This document shows, piece after piece, positions 7,907-13,648 of a DNA stretch of 14,583 nt. The position numbers were made by a program, and so were the translations under genes. Source of the stretch: Anaerolineaceae bacterium UBA5365 (GTDB lineage Bacteria; Chloroflexota; Anaerolineae; Anaerolineales; Anaerolineaceae); NCBI GenBank assembly GCA_002407905.1, contig DHPL01000046.1, forward strand, positions 503 through 15,085. Reading direction: 5' to 3'. The number at the start of each line of letters is the position of its first letter. Position 1 is the first letter of the stretch. The notes beneath the pieces were generated by a model that made no database searches, was not told where the DNA came from, and worked only from the letters and a program-made list of their open reading frames with translations.

Positions 7907-8938
7907 TTAGTGTTTCCGGTTTAGTTTATCCGTGTCCAGGGCGGAGAGGTTTTGCGCCCCACAGCTGAACATCGCTACTCTCAACTCGCGGAGGATGGCG
8001 CTCACTTTTGCGTTCATGGCCTCCTGGCCGGCATTGGCCGCCATCAGGAAGGCCCGGGCATAACCGCCCATTTTAGCGCCGAGGGCGAGGCATTTGGCTA
8101 AATCGATCCCGTTTTCCAGGCCGCCTGACGCGATTACAGGCACTTGAATATGCTCTGCTCCCATCTGCCGCAGACATTCCGCAGTCGGGATGCCCCAGCC
8201 CCTGAAACGGGCGGCTGAGGCCTGCAAGGCCGGGTCCTTCAGCCGGTAACGCTCGACTTCGCTCCAGGAGGTACCCCCCGCGCCGGCCACATCGATGACG
8301 GCAACACCTTCATCAACCAAGTTTCTGGCCAATTTACCGGAGATGCCATAGCCAACTTCCTTGGCGATAACCGGAACAGGCAGCTGGCGGCATAGCCGGC
8401 CAATTTTAGGCAGTAGAGCGCTAAAATCCGTATCGCCTTCGGGCTGAATGGCCTCCTGGAGGGGGTTAAGGTGTAGGATCAATGCGTCTGCCTGGACCAT
8501 GTCCACAGCCGCTTGGGCCTCATCCAGCCCCCAACCGTCATTCAGTTGGACAGCTCCCAGATTAGCGAAGATCAGGGAACTGGGGGCAAAACGGCGGATG
8601 TCGAAACTCTCCCGAAGTTCCGGGTGCCGGATGGCAGCACGCTGGGAGCCCACACCCAGAGCGATCCCAAATTCCTCGGCTGCGATGGCCAAAATCTCAT
8701 TCAAGGGGCCGGCAGATGCCGTACCCCCGGTCATGGATGAAATCAGGATAGGGGCGTTCAGGCGTTTACCCAGGAACTCCAGGCTTGTATCCACAGCGTT
8801 CAGGGCAAACTCCGGGAGGGCACTGTGGATTAGCTGGTAATCCTCCAGCCCTGTATTAAGGCTCGAAAGCACGTCTTCACGCAGGTTGATCAGGATGTGA
8901 TCCGCCTTGCGGCCTGAAATTTGCGTATCTTCTGTCAT
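7907..8938 (-). CDS. fni: Type 2 isopentenyl-diphosphate delta-isomerase
   Basis: The 343-aa FMN- and NAD(P)H-dependent enzyme interconverts IPP and DMAPP, feeding the prenyl synthase encoded 4 nt downstream. In order: the conserved N-terminal RKADHI (10-15), SSMTGG (67-72) of the flavin site, LGVGSQR (94-100), NLGAVQL (126-132), the catalytic HLNPLQEAIQPEGD segment (156-169) with Gln161 and the metal-binding Glu167, KEVGYG (193-198), GAGGTSW (219-225) and ASGGLENG (270-277). It is full length. The ATG at 8938 is the only plausible start before RKADHI, yet no ribosome-binding site precedes it. A good promoter ends 8 nt upstream, so the transcript is predicted to be leaderless. It is divergent from acpP. 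Confidence 0.95.
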   Translation of the reverse strand: MTEDTQISGRKADHILINLREDVLSSLNTGLEDYQLIHSALPEFALNAVDTSLEFLGKRLNAPILISSMTGGTASAGPLNEILAIAAEEFGIALGVGSQRAAIRHPELRESFDIRRFAPSSLIFANLGAVQLNDGWGLDEAQAAVDMVQADALILHLNPLQEAIQPEGDTDFSALLPKIGRLCRQLPVPVIAKEVGYGISGKLARNLVDEGVAVIDVAGAGGTSWSEVERYRLKDPALQASAARFRGWGIPTAECLRQMGAEHIQVPVIASGGLENGIDLAKCLALGAKMGGYARAFLMAANAGQEAMNAKVSAILRELRVAMFSCGAQNLSALDTDKLNRKH

Positions 8939-8946
8939 TGCTAAGG

Positions 8947-8975
8947 GTTATATTATCGACGCAACTAAAAGTCAA
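8947..8975 (-). promoter_or_regulatory. fni promoter giving a predicted leaderless mRNA
   Basis: On the minus strand, TTGACT (8975-8970) is followed by a 17-nt spacer and TATAAC (8952-8947). Each hexamer matches the sigma-70-type consensus at 5 of 6. Normal initiation 7 nt after the -10 falls at 8940 to 8938, which is the fni ATG itself or 1-2 nt before it. The 8 nt between the -10 and the ATG hold no Shine-Dalgarno sequence. Confidence 0.72.
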
Positions 8976-8979
8976 CGGT

Positions 8980-8988
8980 TGTTATAAT
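8980..8988 (+). promoter_or_regulatory. acpP extended -10 promoter
   Basis: A consensus TATAAT (8983-8988) is preceded by TGT (8980-8982), making an extended -10 element (TGnTATAAT). No -35 match is seen at the right distance, which fits extended -10 promoters. The start point would be near 8995. That leaves a leader of about 24 nt containing GAGG (9011-9014), 4 nt before the acpP ATG. It lies just upstream of the divergent fni -35. Confidence 0.65.
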
Positions 8989-9018
8989 AGGCAAAATCAG
9001 AATTTAGAGTGAGGACAT

Positions 9019-9270
9019 ATGGAGAGCACTTTTGATGCCGTGAAAGCCCTGATCGTGGAAGTGATCAAGCCTAAAGAGGAAGTGGAGATCACTGCCGATA
9101 CCCGTTTCATCGAGGACCTGAAAGCTGATTCGATGGACCAATTCTTCCTGGTGGATGGTTTGTGCGAGAAATTCGACATCAACATCCCAGATGAAGCCGC
9201 GCTAGAGATCCACACTGTGGGTGATGCTGTGGCTGCCGTGGATAAATTGCTGCAGGAAAAATCCGCTTAG
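9019..9270 (+). CDS. acpP: Acyl carrier protein
   Basis: The 83-aa acidic four-helix protein would carry acyl groups on a 4'-phosphopantetheine arm. The attachment serine is Ser38 in KADSMDQ, and FDINIPDEAA and TVGDAVAAV match the later helices. Length is typical. It differs from housekeeping ACPs: the motif reads ADSM rather than GADSL, and the helix II acidic positions matching E. coli Glu41 and Glu47 are Phe43 and Cys49. It stands alone with its own promoter and terminator, away from fab genes. It may be the main fatty-acid ACP of this lineage or a specialised carrier; the symbol is tentative for that reason. Confidence 0.88.
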   Translation: MESTFDAVKALIVEVIKPKEEVEITADTRFIEDLKADSMDQFFLVDGLCEKFDINIPDEAALEIHTVGDAVAAVDKLLQEKSA

Positions 9271-9289
9271 ATTTGATCGGTTTAAAGAC

Positions 9290-9319
9290 AAGAGCCGCTG
9301 TTAATAACAGCGGCTCTTT
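9290..9319. terminator. Hairpin between acpP and the SPFH gene, probably bidirectional
   Basis: A perfect 13-bp stem, AAGAGCCGCTGTT (9290-9302) with AACAGCGGCTCTT (9306-9318), encloses an AAT loop. The plus-strand tail is only TTT followed by a mixed AT-rich stretch, and the minus-strand side is TTGTCTTT, so both U-tracts are weak. It sits between convergent stop codons (9270 plus, 9337 minus) and can serve both genes. Confidence 0.75.
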
Positions 9320-9336
9320 GCATATTTAGGTAGAGA

Positions 9337-10392
9337 TCAACCGCGCAGGTATTCCTCGAGGGCGTCCTTGCTGATGCGGTAAGCGCTCCCGATCTTACGG
9401 GCGCGCAGCTCGCCTGCCGTGATGGCGGCTACAACATCTTCCTCCGAAACGCGCATCGCGGCGGCTGCTTCGGCAGGGGTCATTACATCCAGAAAACCGC
9501 CAGTGCTGGGAACTGAAGGCTGCGTGGCGCCCTGCTGCTGGGCCTGGCCCATGTTCTGCAGGGATTGATTTAGCACACCGCCAATCCCCATACCAGCGCC
9601 AATTCCGGCAGTCAGGCCGGCGCCGCCGCTGGGGTTTTGGGCTGCGTCGCGCATGGCGTCTGCGGCCTGCAGCTGGGTGTAGGTTTGCATATCCAGCATG
9701 CCCATCGAGCGCAGCTCCTCGGCGCTCTTGTCCGAAGGCTTGAGGTTTCCAATGTAGAAACTCTTGAGCGTGAGACCGATCGCGGCAAAATCGTCCTGGG
9801 CTTTAGCCCGTACAGCCGCGCCAAGTTCCTCGGTCAGGCCGATCAAATCCATCACATTTTTATTGTTGGACGCGGTCTCGCCAAGAACATCCTGCAGCTT
9901 GGAGAGCAGCATGATGCGCAGACGGGTTTCGATATCCGAGGTGCGGTAGGCGCCAAGCTGGCCTACGATTTGGGTAACGAACTGCTGGGGGTCGCGCACC
10001 TGGAAACTGTAGGTGCCAAAACCCTGTAGGAGGGCAATCCCAAGACCAACGCCAGGGTTGCGCACGATGATCGGCTGAGGCGTGCCCCATTTGCGGTCAG
10101 CAAATTCCCGCATGGATACAAAGTAAACCTCGGCGGTAAAGGGGGTGCGATCGCCGAATAGCTTGCCAAGCAAGCCCGTGAGCAAGGGTACGTTCGCGGT
10201 CGTGATCGTATGCCGGCCTGGGCCAAGCACATCCAGCGCACGGCCATCACGGAAGAAGACCGCTGCCTGTGACTCGCGAACGATTACCTGCGAACCAAAG
10301 CGCAGGTCAGCAATGCCGGTCTCTGGGAAGCGATGGACGATCTCATCGGTCATCTCGCTTGGGTATTCAACAACATCAAAAATTCTTGCCAT
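9337..10392 (-). CDS. SPFH-domain (YdjI-like) protein with C-terminal excisionase-type HTH
   Basis: The 351-aa protein has three parts. Residues about 25-225 form a soluble, YdjI/virion-core-like SPFH domain with no membrane segment: GSQVIVRESQAAVFFRDG (33-50), LGPGRHTITTANVPLL (56-71), FVSMREFADRKWGTPQPI (91-108) and the later YIGNLKPS. Residues about 226-300 are an Ala/Gly/Gln-rich linker (AGIGAGMGIGG at 262-272, then QAQQQ). Residues 301-350 match a MerR/excisionase-family HTH: MTPAEAAAAMRVSEEDV, then AGELRARKIGSAYRISKDALEEYL. YdjI homologues more often end in a zinc-ribbon-like tail, so the HTH is a swapped module. SPFH proteins assemble into ring or sheet scaffolds, often at membranes. 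The role here is unknown; the HTH could bind DNA or a protein partner. AGGAGG (10397-10402) lies 4 nt before the start. It is cotranscribed with the 173-aa gene, 24 nt upstream. Confidence 0.82.
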   Translation of the reverse strand: MARIFDVVEYPSEMTDEIVHRFPETGIADLRFGSQVIVRESQAAVFFRDGRALDVLGPGRHTITTANVPLLTGLLGKLFGDRTPFTAEVYFVSMREFADRKWGTPQPIIVRNPGVGLGIALLQGFGTYSFQVRDPQQFVTQIVGQLGAYRTSDIETRLRIMLLSKLQDVLGETASNNKNVMDLIGLTEELGAAVRAKAQDDFAAIGLTLKSFYIGNLKPSDKSAEELRSMGMLDMQTYTQLQAADAMRDAAQNPSGGAGLTAGIGAGMGIGGVLNQSLQNMGQAQQQGATQPSVPSTGGFLDVMTPAEAAAAMRVSEEDVVAAITAGELRARKIGSAYRISKDALEEYLRG

Positions 10393-10416
10393 TATTCCTC
10401 CTAATCCTGACGGACG

Positions 10417-10938
10417 CTAGCCACCCAGGCCGCGCATATGATCGGAACGCTTGTTGTAGGCGTCCAGAACGCCTTGCGAAACCGCTGTAAGGTTGCGAAT
10501 AGTCGCATCGAGGCCTTCGCCTCCGATGGAGGCTTCAACGTTGTCCAGCGCGCGCGCTACGTTGTCCTTCAGGCTCATCAGATAGGCATCGTATTCGTAG
10601 ACCTTGGCCAGTTCTTCGGTATCAACCTTAATGGGGTCAAAAATACCGGCATAGCCGTAGGCGGCTCCGCGGATGCGGTCAACGAATTGGCGTAATTTAA
10701 GGCCAGCGGCCTCGAGGTCATCGATGTATTGGATGCCTCCCTGACCGATCAGATCGCGCTGCAGTGATGACAGACGCTGATACTGACCTTCGTACTCGTT
10801 GGCAATTTGCTCACGCAAAAGCTTATCGGCCATACGCTGGTCACCGCGTTTGATCACATCCTTGAAACCAGGGATCTTATCGCCAATTTTCTTGAACCAA
10901 TCATGGCTCTGGGCAACTTTTTCAAAAATATCGCTCAT
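10417..10938 (-). CDS. Conserved-looking helical protein of unknown function, partner of the SPFH gene
   Basis: I do not recognise a named family for this 173-aa protein. It is soluble, with no signal peptide or membrane segment, and appears almost wholly helical. A basic amphipathic N-terminal part (SHDWFKKIGDKIPGFKDVIK) leads into a charged helix (QRMADKLLREQIANEYEGQYQRLSSLQRDL, about 34-63) and two further helical stretches around YIDDLEAAGLKLRQFVDRIRG and YDAYLMSLKDNVARALDNVEA. The mid-protein YGYAGIFD is likely a turn. The gene has a good AGGAGA ribosome-binding site and ends 24 nt before the SPFH gene's start, so the two make a bicistronic unit. By analogy with SPFH operons such as B. 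subtilis ydjFGHI, it may be a binding partner or membrane adaptor for the SPFH scaffold; that is inference only. Confidence 0.78.
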   Translation of the reverse strand: MSDIFEKVAQSHDWFKKIGDKIPGFKDVIKRGDQRMADKLLREQIANEYEGQYQRLSSLQRDLIGQGGIQYIDDLEAAGLKLRQFVDRIRGAAYGYAGIFDPIKVDTEELAKVYEYDAYLMSLKDNVARALDNVEASIGGEGLDATIRNLTAVSQGVLDAYNKRSDHMRGLGG

Positions 10939-10969
10939 TATTCTCCTTTTACCTAGTTGTCACACCCTA

Positions 10970-10999
10970 AAGATACTGCATTTGGCTCTCTGGAACCAA
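10970..10999 (-). promoter_or_regulatory. Possible promoter of the 173-aa/SPFH operon
   Basis: On the minus strand, TTGGTT (10999-10994) and TATCTT (10975-10970) are separated by 18 nt and would start transcription near 10963. The match is weak (3 of 6 and 4 of 6). The site overlaps an inverted repeat, TTTGG-N10-CCAAA, at 10981-11000. Confidence 0.3.
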
Positions 11000-11037
11000 A
11001 GATTTTCTAGCCTTCTATCAAGAAGTTCGGAAATCAT

Positions 11038-11043
11038 TATAAT
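11038..11043 (+). promoter_or_regulatory. -10 element upstream of the 44-aa gene and comF
   Basis: A perfect TATAAT lies at 11038-11043, with a poor -35 (CTATCA, 11015-11020) 17 nt upstream. Initiation near 11050 would give a leader of about 30 nt carrying GGAGAAGG (11070-11077) in front of the ATG at 11081. Confidence 0.5.
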
Positions 11044-11080
11044 TGCTGCGAGGAATTTAGTTAACATCTGGAGAAGGTTA

Positions 11081-11215
11081 ATGAACAGGCGTGGCGGCTC
11101 CTGGGGACCATTGGAATACGTTTTACTGATCATTCTGATCGCGCTGATCATTTTTACGGTGCTTTCTCTATTCTGGCCAGCACTTACCCTTTTTTACGAA
11201 ACCAACCTCAAATAA
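11081..11215 (+). CDS. 44-aa single-helix membrane protein
   Basis: A short gene with strong context. GGAGAAGG (11070-11077) precedes the ATG, a TATAAT lies 38 nt upstream, and its stop overlaps the comF start in TAATG, so comF translation should depend on it. The product has a basic, glycine-rich N-terminus (NRRGGSWG), one long hydrophobic helix at about residues 12-36, and a short tail (YETNLK). Positive-inside charge predicts the N-terminus in the cytoplasm. The Leu-Glu-Tyr before the hydrophobic run recalls Flp-type pilins, but no glycine sits at the right prepilin cleavage position, so I do not call it a pilin. The same frame stays open further upstream, but that extension lacks a ribosome-binding site. 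Confidence 0.68.
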   Translation: MNRRGGSWGPLEYVLLIILIALIIFTVLSLFWPALTLFYETNLK

Positions 11216-11958
11216 TGCCCTTTACGCTGCGGCCTTTGAAGAGTTTTCATCCGGCACTGGAGAACGCGGCGGATTGGCTCTTCCCGCCGGTGTGCATAAA
11301 CTGCGGAACCGAGGGCAGCTTGATCTGCGATGATTGCCTGGCGAAAACAAGCCCGCTTGGGAGCCCGCGGTGCGTCTACTGCGGAGATAGACTAAAACGC
11401 AAAGGTGTCTGTAAACGCTGTGCCGGCAGAACCTGGTACTTTGACGAGGTACGCCAGTATGCCATCTACGCTGGCGCTCTGGCAAGCGCTGTGAGGGCCA
11501 TCAAGTACGGCCACAATTTTTTTCTGGCCCGTCACCTCACCGGAATGCTCTTATCCGCGATGGAAGGCTGCGACTGGCAAGTCGATCTGATCACTGCGGT
11601 GCCCTTGAGCCCCAGGCACGAACGCTCACGGGGATACAACCAGGCCGCTCTGCTGGCACAACCCCTGGCAGAGCTGCTCAAACTGCCGTATCTGGGAAAA
11701 GCGATCAGGCGGTCCCGCGAAACACGCTCGCAGGTCAATTTGAACCTCGCCGAGCGCCAACTCAATGTTTCTGGAGCCTTCTCCGCCAATCCGGATCTTG
11801 TTAGAGGCAGGCGGGTTTTGATTGTGGATGATGTTTACACTACCGGCGCCACCTTGAATGAATGCGCCCGTGCATTGAAGGACTCCGGGGCAAGGGAAGT
11901 GTATGCTTTGGCTTTGTGCAAGGCTTTGCACAGCCTTGAAACTGCTAGCATTGGGTAG
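11215..11958 (+). CDS. comF: ComF-family protein (zinc-finger plus phosphoribosyltransferase-type domain)
   Basis: The 247-aa protein has the ComF/GntX layout. Two Cys4 zinc-finger-like pairs lie at Cys27, 30, 38, 41 and Cys53, 56, 66, 69. A type I phosphoribosyltransferase-fold domain follows, with the PRPP-loop motif VLIVDDVYTTGAT at 201-213 and PLSPRHERSRGYNQA at 130-144. ComF proteins are needed for DNA uptake and handling in transformable bacteria, where they are thought to act with the ComFA helicase on incoming single-stranded DNA. No comFA is seen here, and competence cannot be concluded. The start codon overlaps the stop of the 44-aa gene (TAATG) and has no separate strong ribosome-binding site. 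Its 3' end holds the upstream part of the hpf promoter. Confidence 0.88.
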   Translation: MPFTLRPLKSFHPALENAADWLFPPVCINCGTEGSLICDDCLAKTSPLGSPRCVYCGDRLKRKGVCKRCAGRTWYFDEVRQYAIYAGALASAVRAIKYGHNFFLARHLTGMLLSAMEGCDWQVDLITAVPLSPRHERSRGYNQAALLAQPLAELLKLPYLGKAIRRSRETRSQVNLNLAERQLNVSGAFSANPDLVRGRRVLIVDDVYTTGATLNECARALKDSGAREVYALALCKALHSLETASIG

Positions 11959-11967
11959 AGAAATGGT

Positions 11968-11973
11968 TATAAT
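11968..11973 (+). promoter_or_regulatory. hpf -10 element
   Basis: A consensus TATAAT lies 10 nt after the comF stop and 25 nt before the hpf ATG. No convincing -35 was found; the best hexamer at 17 nt is CTAGCA (11945-11950). An A-rich stretch and GGAGG (11987-11991) follow, with 6-nt spacing to the ATG. This would let hpf be transcribed apart from comF. Confidence 0.55.
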
Positions 11974-11997
11974 CTAAAAAAAAGACGGAGGTAGTTT

Positions 11998-12555
11998 ATG
12001 GCTCTCAAGATCGACATTTACACTAAGGATTTGGAACTTACTGATCCGGTAAGAGATTATGTCAATAAGAAAGTCGGACGCCTCGAAAAATTTCTCAACG
12101 AAATCGATGAGTGTCGGGTGGATCTTAGTTTTGCGAAGTCGGCGCGCAATATCGCTGATCGAAACATTGCCCAGGTAACCATCCGGGGTAGAGGCTTTAT
12201 TCTGCGTTCTGAAGAACGCGCCGAAACTATCCAGGCGGCCATTGATGCCACCGTGGACAAAATGACCCGACAAATCGAGCGGTTCAAGGGAAAACACTGG
12301 TTTAAACGCGGTGACGATTCCGCGAAACACGCTGTTGAAGAGCCTGAGGAAGAGGAAGTCCTGGACGAGCCGCGCATCGTGCGCCGCAAGACCTTTGCCC
12401 TTACACCCATGGACGAACTGGAAGCCCTGGAGCAGCTGCAGCTTCTGGGTCATGAGGACTTCTTTGTATTTCTGAATGCCAAAGACAACAAAATCAATGT
12501 GCTCTATCGCCGCCGTGATGGAAGTTACGGCCTGATAGACCCTGAAATCGCGTAA
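11998..12555 (+). CDS. hpf: Long-form ribosome hibernation promoting factor
   Basis: The 185-aa protein inactivates ribosomes during slow growth by dimerising 70S into 100S particles. Residues about 1-100 form the RaiA/YfiA-type ribosome-binding domain ([19 protein letters not shown], with the basic helix ending in [12 protein letters not shown]). An acidic linker lies at about 112-125 ([11 protein letters not shown]). The C-terminal dimerisation domain (about 128-182) shows [32 protein letters not shown] and [17 protein letters not shown]. Having both domains makes this the long form found in most bacteria outside gamma-proteobacteria. Translation should start well, from GGAGG 6 nt before the ATG. 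The gene ends in tandem stops, TAATAA. comF and hpf also lie in the same general region in Bacillus, ahead of secA, but no secA follows here. Confidence 0.95.
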   Translation: MALKIDIYTKDLELTDPVRDYVNKKVGRLEKFLNEIDECRVDLSFAKSARNIADRNIAQVTIRGRGFILRSEERAETIQAAIDATVDKMTRQIERFKGKHWFKRGDDSAKHAVEEPEEEEVLDEPRIVRRKTFALTPMDELEALEQLQLLGHEDFFVFLNAKDNKINVLYRRRDGSYGLIDPEIA

Positions 12556-12572
12556 TAAATTAGAACCCAATA

Positions 12573-12596
12573 GCCTGCTCCAAGATTGGAGCAGGC
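12573..12596 (+). terminator. Hairpin after hpf
   Basis: GCCTGCTCCAA (12573-12583) pairs with TTGGAGCAGGC (12586-12596), a perfect 11-bp inverted repeat with a very short loop. The tail ATATTATTCCT is AT-rich but lacks a clean T-run, so termination may be partial and some transcripts may read on into folE, whose AAGGAG lies about 15 nt further on. Confidence 0.62.
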
Positions 12597-12625
12597 ATAT
12601 TATTCCTACAAAGGAGCGTGAAACG

Positions 12626-13243
12626 ATGCCATGTACAGATCCGTTAAGCGTATCCGCTGAATTGTTTTGTGACAGCGAACTTGACGGCGAAAAGATTCAA
12701 GTGGCTGCGCGTGACATTTTGACGGCGCTGGGCGAGGACCCGGACCGTGAAGGCCTGCAAAAGACCCCTGGCAGGGTGGCCAAGGCCTATGCTGAAATGA
12801 TGGCCGGCTACCGCACCAACCCAAAAGACCTGCTGAATGGGGCGTTTTTCGACGTCGATTACGATGCAATGGTAATTATCAAGGGCATCGAGTTTTACAG
12901 CATGTGCGAACACCACATGCTGCCTATTTTTGGGGTGGCTCACGTAGCTTACATTCCCAACGGGAAAGTGGTTGGATTATCAAAAATACCCCGTATTGTA
13001 GACTTGTTTGCGCGTAGATTACAAGTACAAGAGCGCATGACCCAGCAAATTGCGAATTTCATAGACGATGCGATCCATCCCCAGGGCGTTGCTGTGGTGG
13101 TGGAGGGGCAGCATATGTGCATGATGATGCGCGGAGTCAAAAAACAGGAAGCCAGTATGACCACTTCGGCGATGCTAGGCGTGTTTAGAACCAAACTGGA
13201 GACCCGGACCGAGTTTCTGGATCACATTGCGCGGAAGGATTAA
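12626..13243 (+). CDS. folE: GTP cyclohydrolase I
   Basis: The 205-aa enzyme turns GTP into 7,8-dihydroneopterin triphosphate, the first step of folate and pterin synthesis. The zinc site is intact: Cys94 and His97 in SMCEHHMLP, and Cys165 in [11 protein letters not shown], with catalytic His96. Other signatures are [13 protein letters not shown] (43-55), [15 protein letters not shown] (117-131) and ERMTQQIA (136-143). Having all three zinc ligands, this is the zinc-dependent type IA enzyme, not the FolE2 type. AAGGAG precedes the ATG by about 9 nt. The ATG beginning MPCTDP is the first good start. The 3' end overlaps the convergent folB by 4 nt inside a palindrome, and both proteins end in Lys-Asp. 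Confidence 0.96.
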   Translation: MPCTDPLSVSAELFCDSELDGEKIQVAARDILTALGEDPDREGLQKTPGRVAKAYAEMMAGYRTNPKDLLNGAFFDVDYDAMVIIKGIEFYSMCEHHMLPIFGVAHVAYIPNGKVVGLSKIPRIVDLFARRLQVQERMTQQIANFIDDAIHPQGVAVVVEGQHMCMMMRGVKKQEASMTTSAMLGVFRTKLETRTEFLDHIARKD

Positions 13244-13248
13244 TCCTT
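13235..13248. repeat. 14-bp perfect palindrome holding both folE and folB stop codons
   Basis: AAGGATTAATCCTT is its own reverse complement. The folE stop TAA (13241-13243) and the folB stop (minus-strand TAA, plus positions 13242-13240) interlock around the central TTAA, so both genes end with identical codons AAG GAT TAA. It has no loop-forming gap or strong T-run, so it looks poor as a terminator. Confidence 0.9.
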
Positions 13249-13605
13249 TTTGGCCTCGCGCCAGCGCTCAATCTCAATACCCACGCTTTCGGTTCCCATC
13301 ACAAAGCGTGGTTTTTCTACCCGGACTAAAACCCCATCGACAGGGTAGGTTTCCAGGAGCATCTCAACGATTTGGTCTGCCAAAGCTTCCACGAGATGAT
13401 AACTGGTGTTGGCAACCAATTGCCTTACGGATTTAGCCACCGTGGAGTACGAGACCGTATGCGCGAGTTGGTCGCTTTTACCGGCAATGCTCAGGTCCTT
13501 GTATAAGGTAAGATTAATCCGCAAACCCTGGGCTGAATCCCGCTCAGGGTGCTCCACGCCGATAACACCGGTGGCAACGAGGTCAGTGATAATGATTTTG
13601 TCCAT
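13240..13605 (-). CDS. folB: Dihydroneopterin aldolase
   Basis: The 121-aa enzyme cleaves 7,8-dihydroneopterin to 6-hydroxymethyl-7,8-dihydropterin and glycolaldehyde, downstream of the FolE reaction in folate synthesis. Family features are [22 protein letters not shown] at the N-terminus (homologues have D-x-I-x-L-x-x-x-x-x-x-G-x-x-x-x-E), [20 protein letters not shown] in the middle, [15 protein letters not shown] with the conserved glutamate region, and VRVEKPRF near the C-terminus, where the active-site lysine belongs. The start at 13605 is chosen for GAGGTG 4 nt upstream and the family's N-terminus; a frame starting at 13632 adds nine unconserved residues. The gene faces folE head-on with no terminator between. 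Confidence 0.93.
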   Translation of the reverse strand: MDKIIITDLVATGVIGVEHPERDSAQGLRINLTLYKDLSIAGKSDQLAHTVSYSTVAKSVRQLVANTSYHLVEALADQIVEMLLETYPVDGVLVRVEKPRFVMGTESVGIEIERWREAKKD

Positions 13606-13648
13606 AAACACCTCAGCGAATAATGGCTGCAATTCTAACAGGTGAGGG

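Noticed and set aside
9637..10029. Plus-strand open frame (130 codons) opposite the SPFH gene
   Set aside because: Shadow of a well-supported gene on the other strand, with no ribosome-binding site or recognisable motif.
11081..11215. Flp-type pilin identity for the 44-aa protein
   Set aside because: The Glu-Tyr before the hydrophobic stretch is suggestive, but the residue four before Glu is not preceded by Gly, and no pilus genes are nearby.
11974..12570. Long minus-strand open frame (198 codons) opposite hpf
   Set aside because: It is fully antisense to a certain gene and its translation shows no domain-like pattern; it arises from the codon use of hpf.
13598..13624. Promoter for the glycosyltransferase (TTGTCC, 15 nt, AATAAT)
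   Set aside because: The -35 match is poor and the spacing too short; listed here only as a possibility.
13606..13632. Nine-residue extension of FolB
   Set aside because: Homologues start at MDKI-like sequence, and GAGGTG precedes the ATG at 13605.
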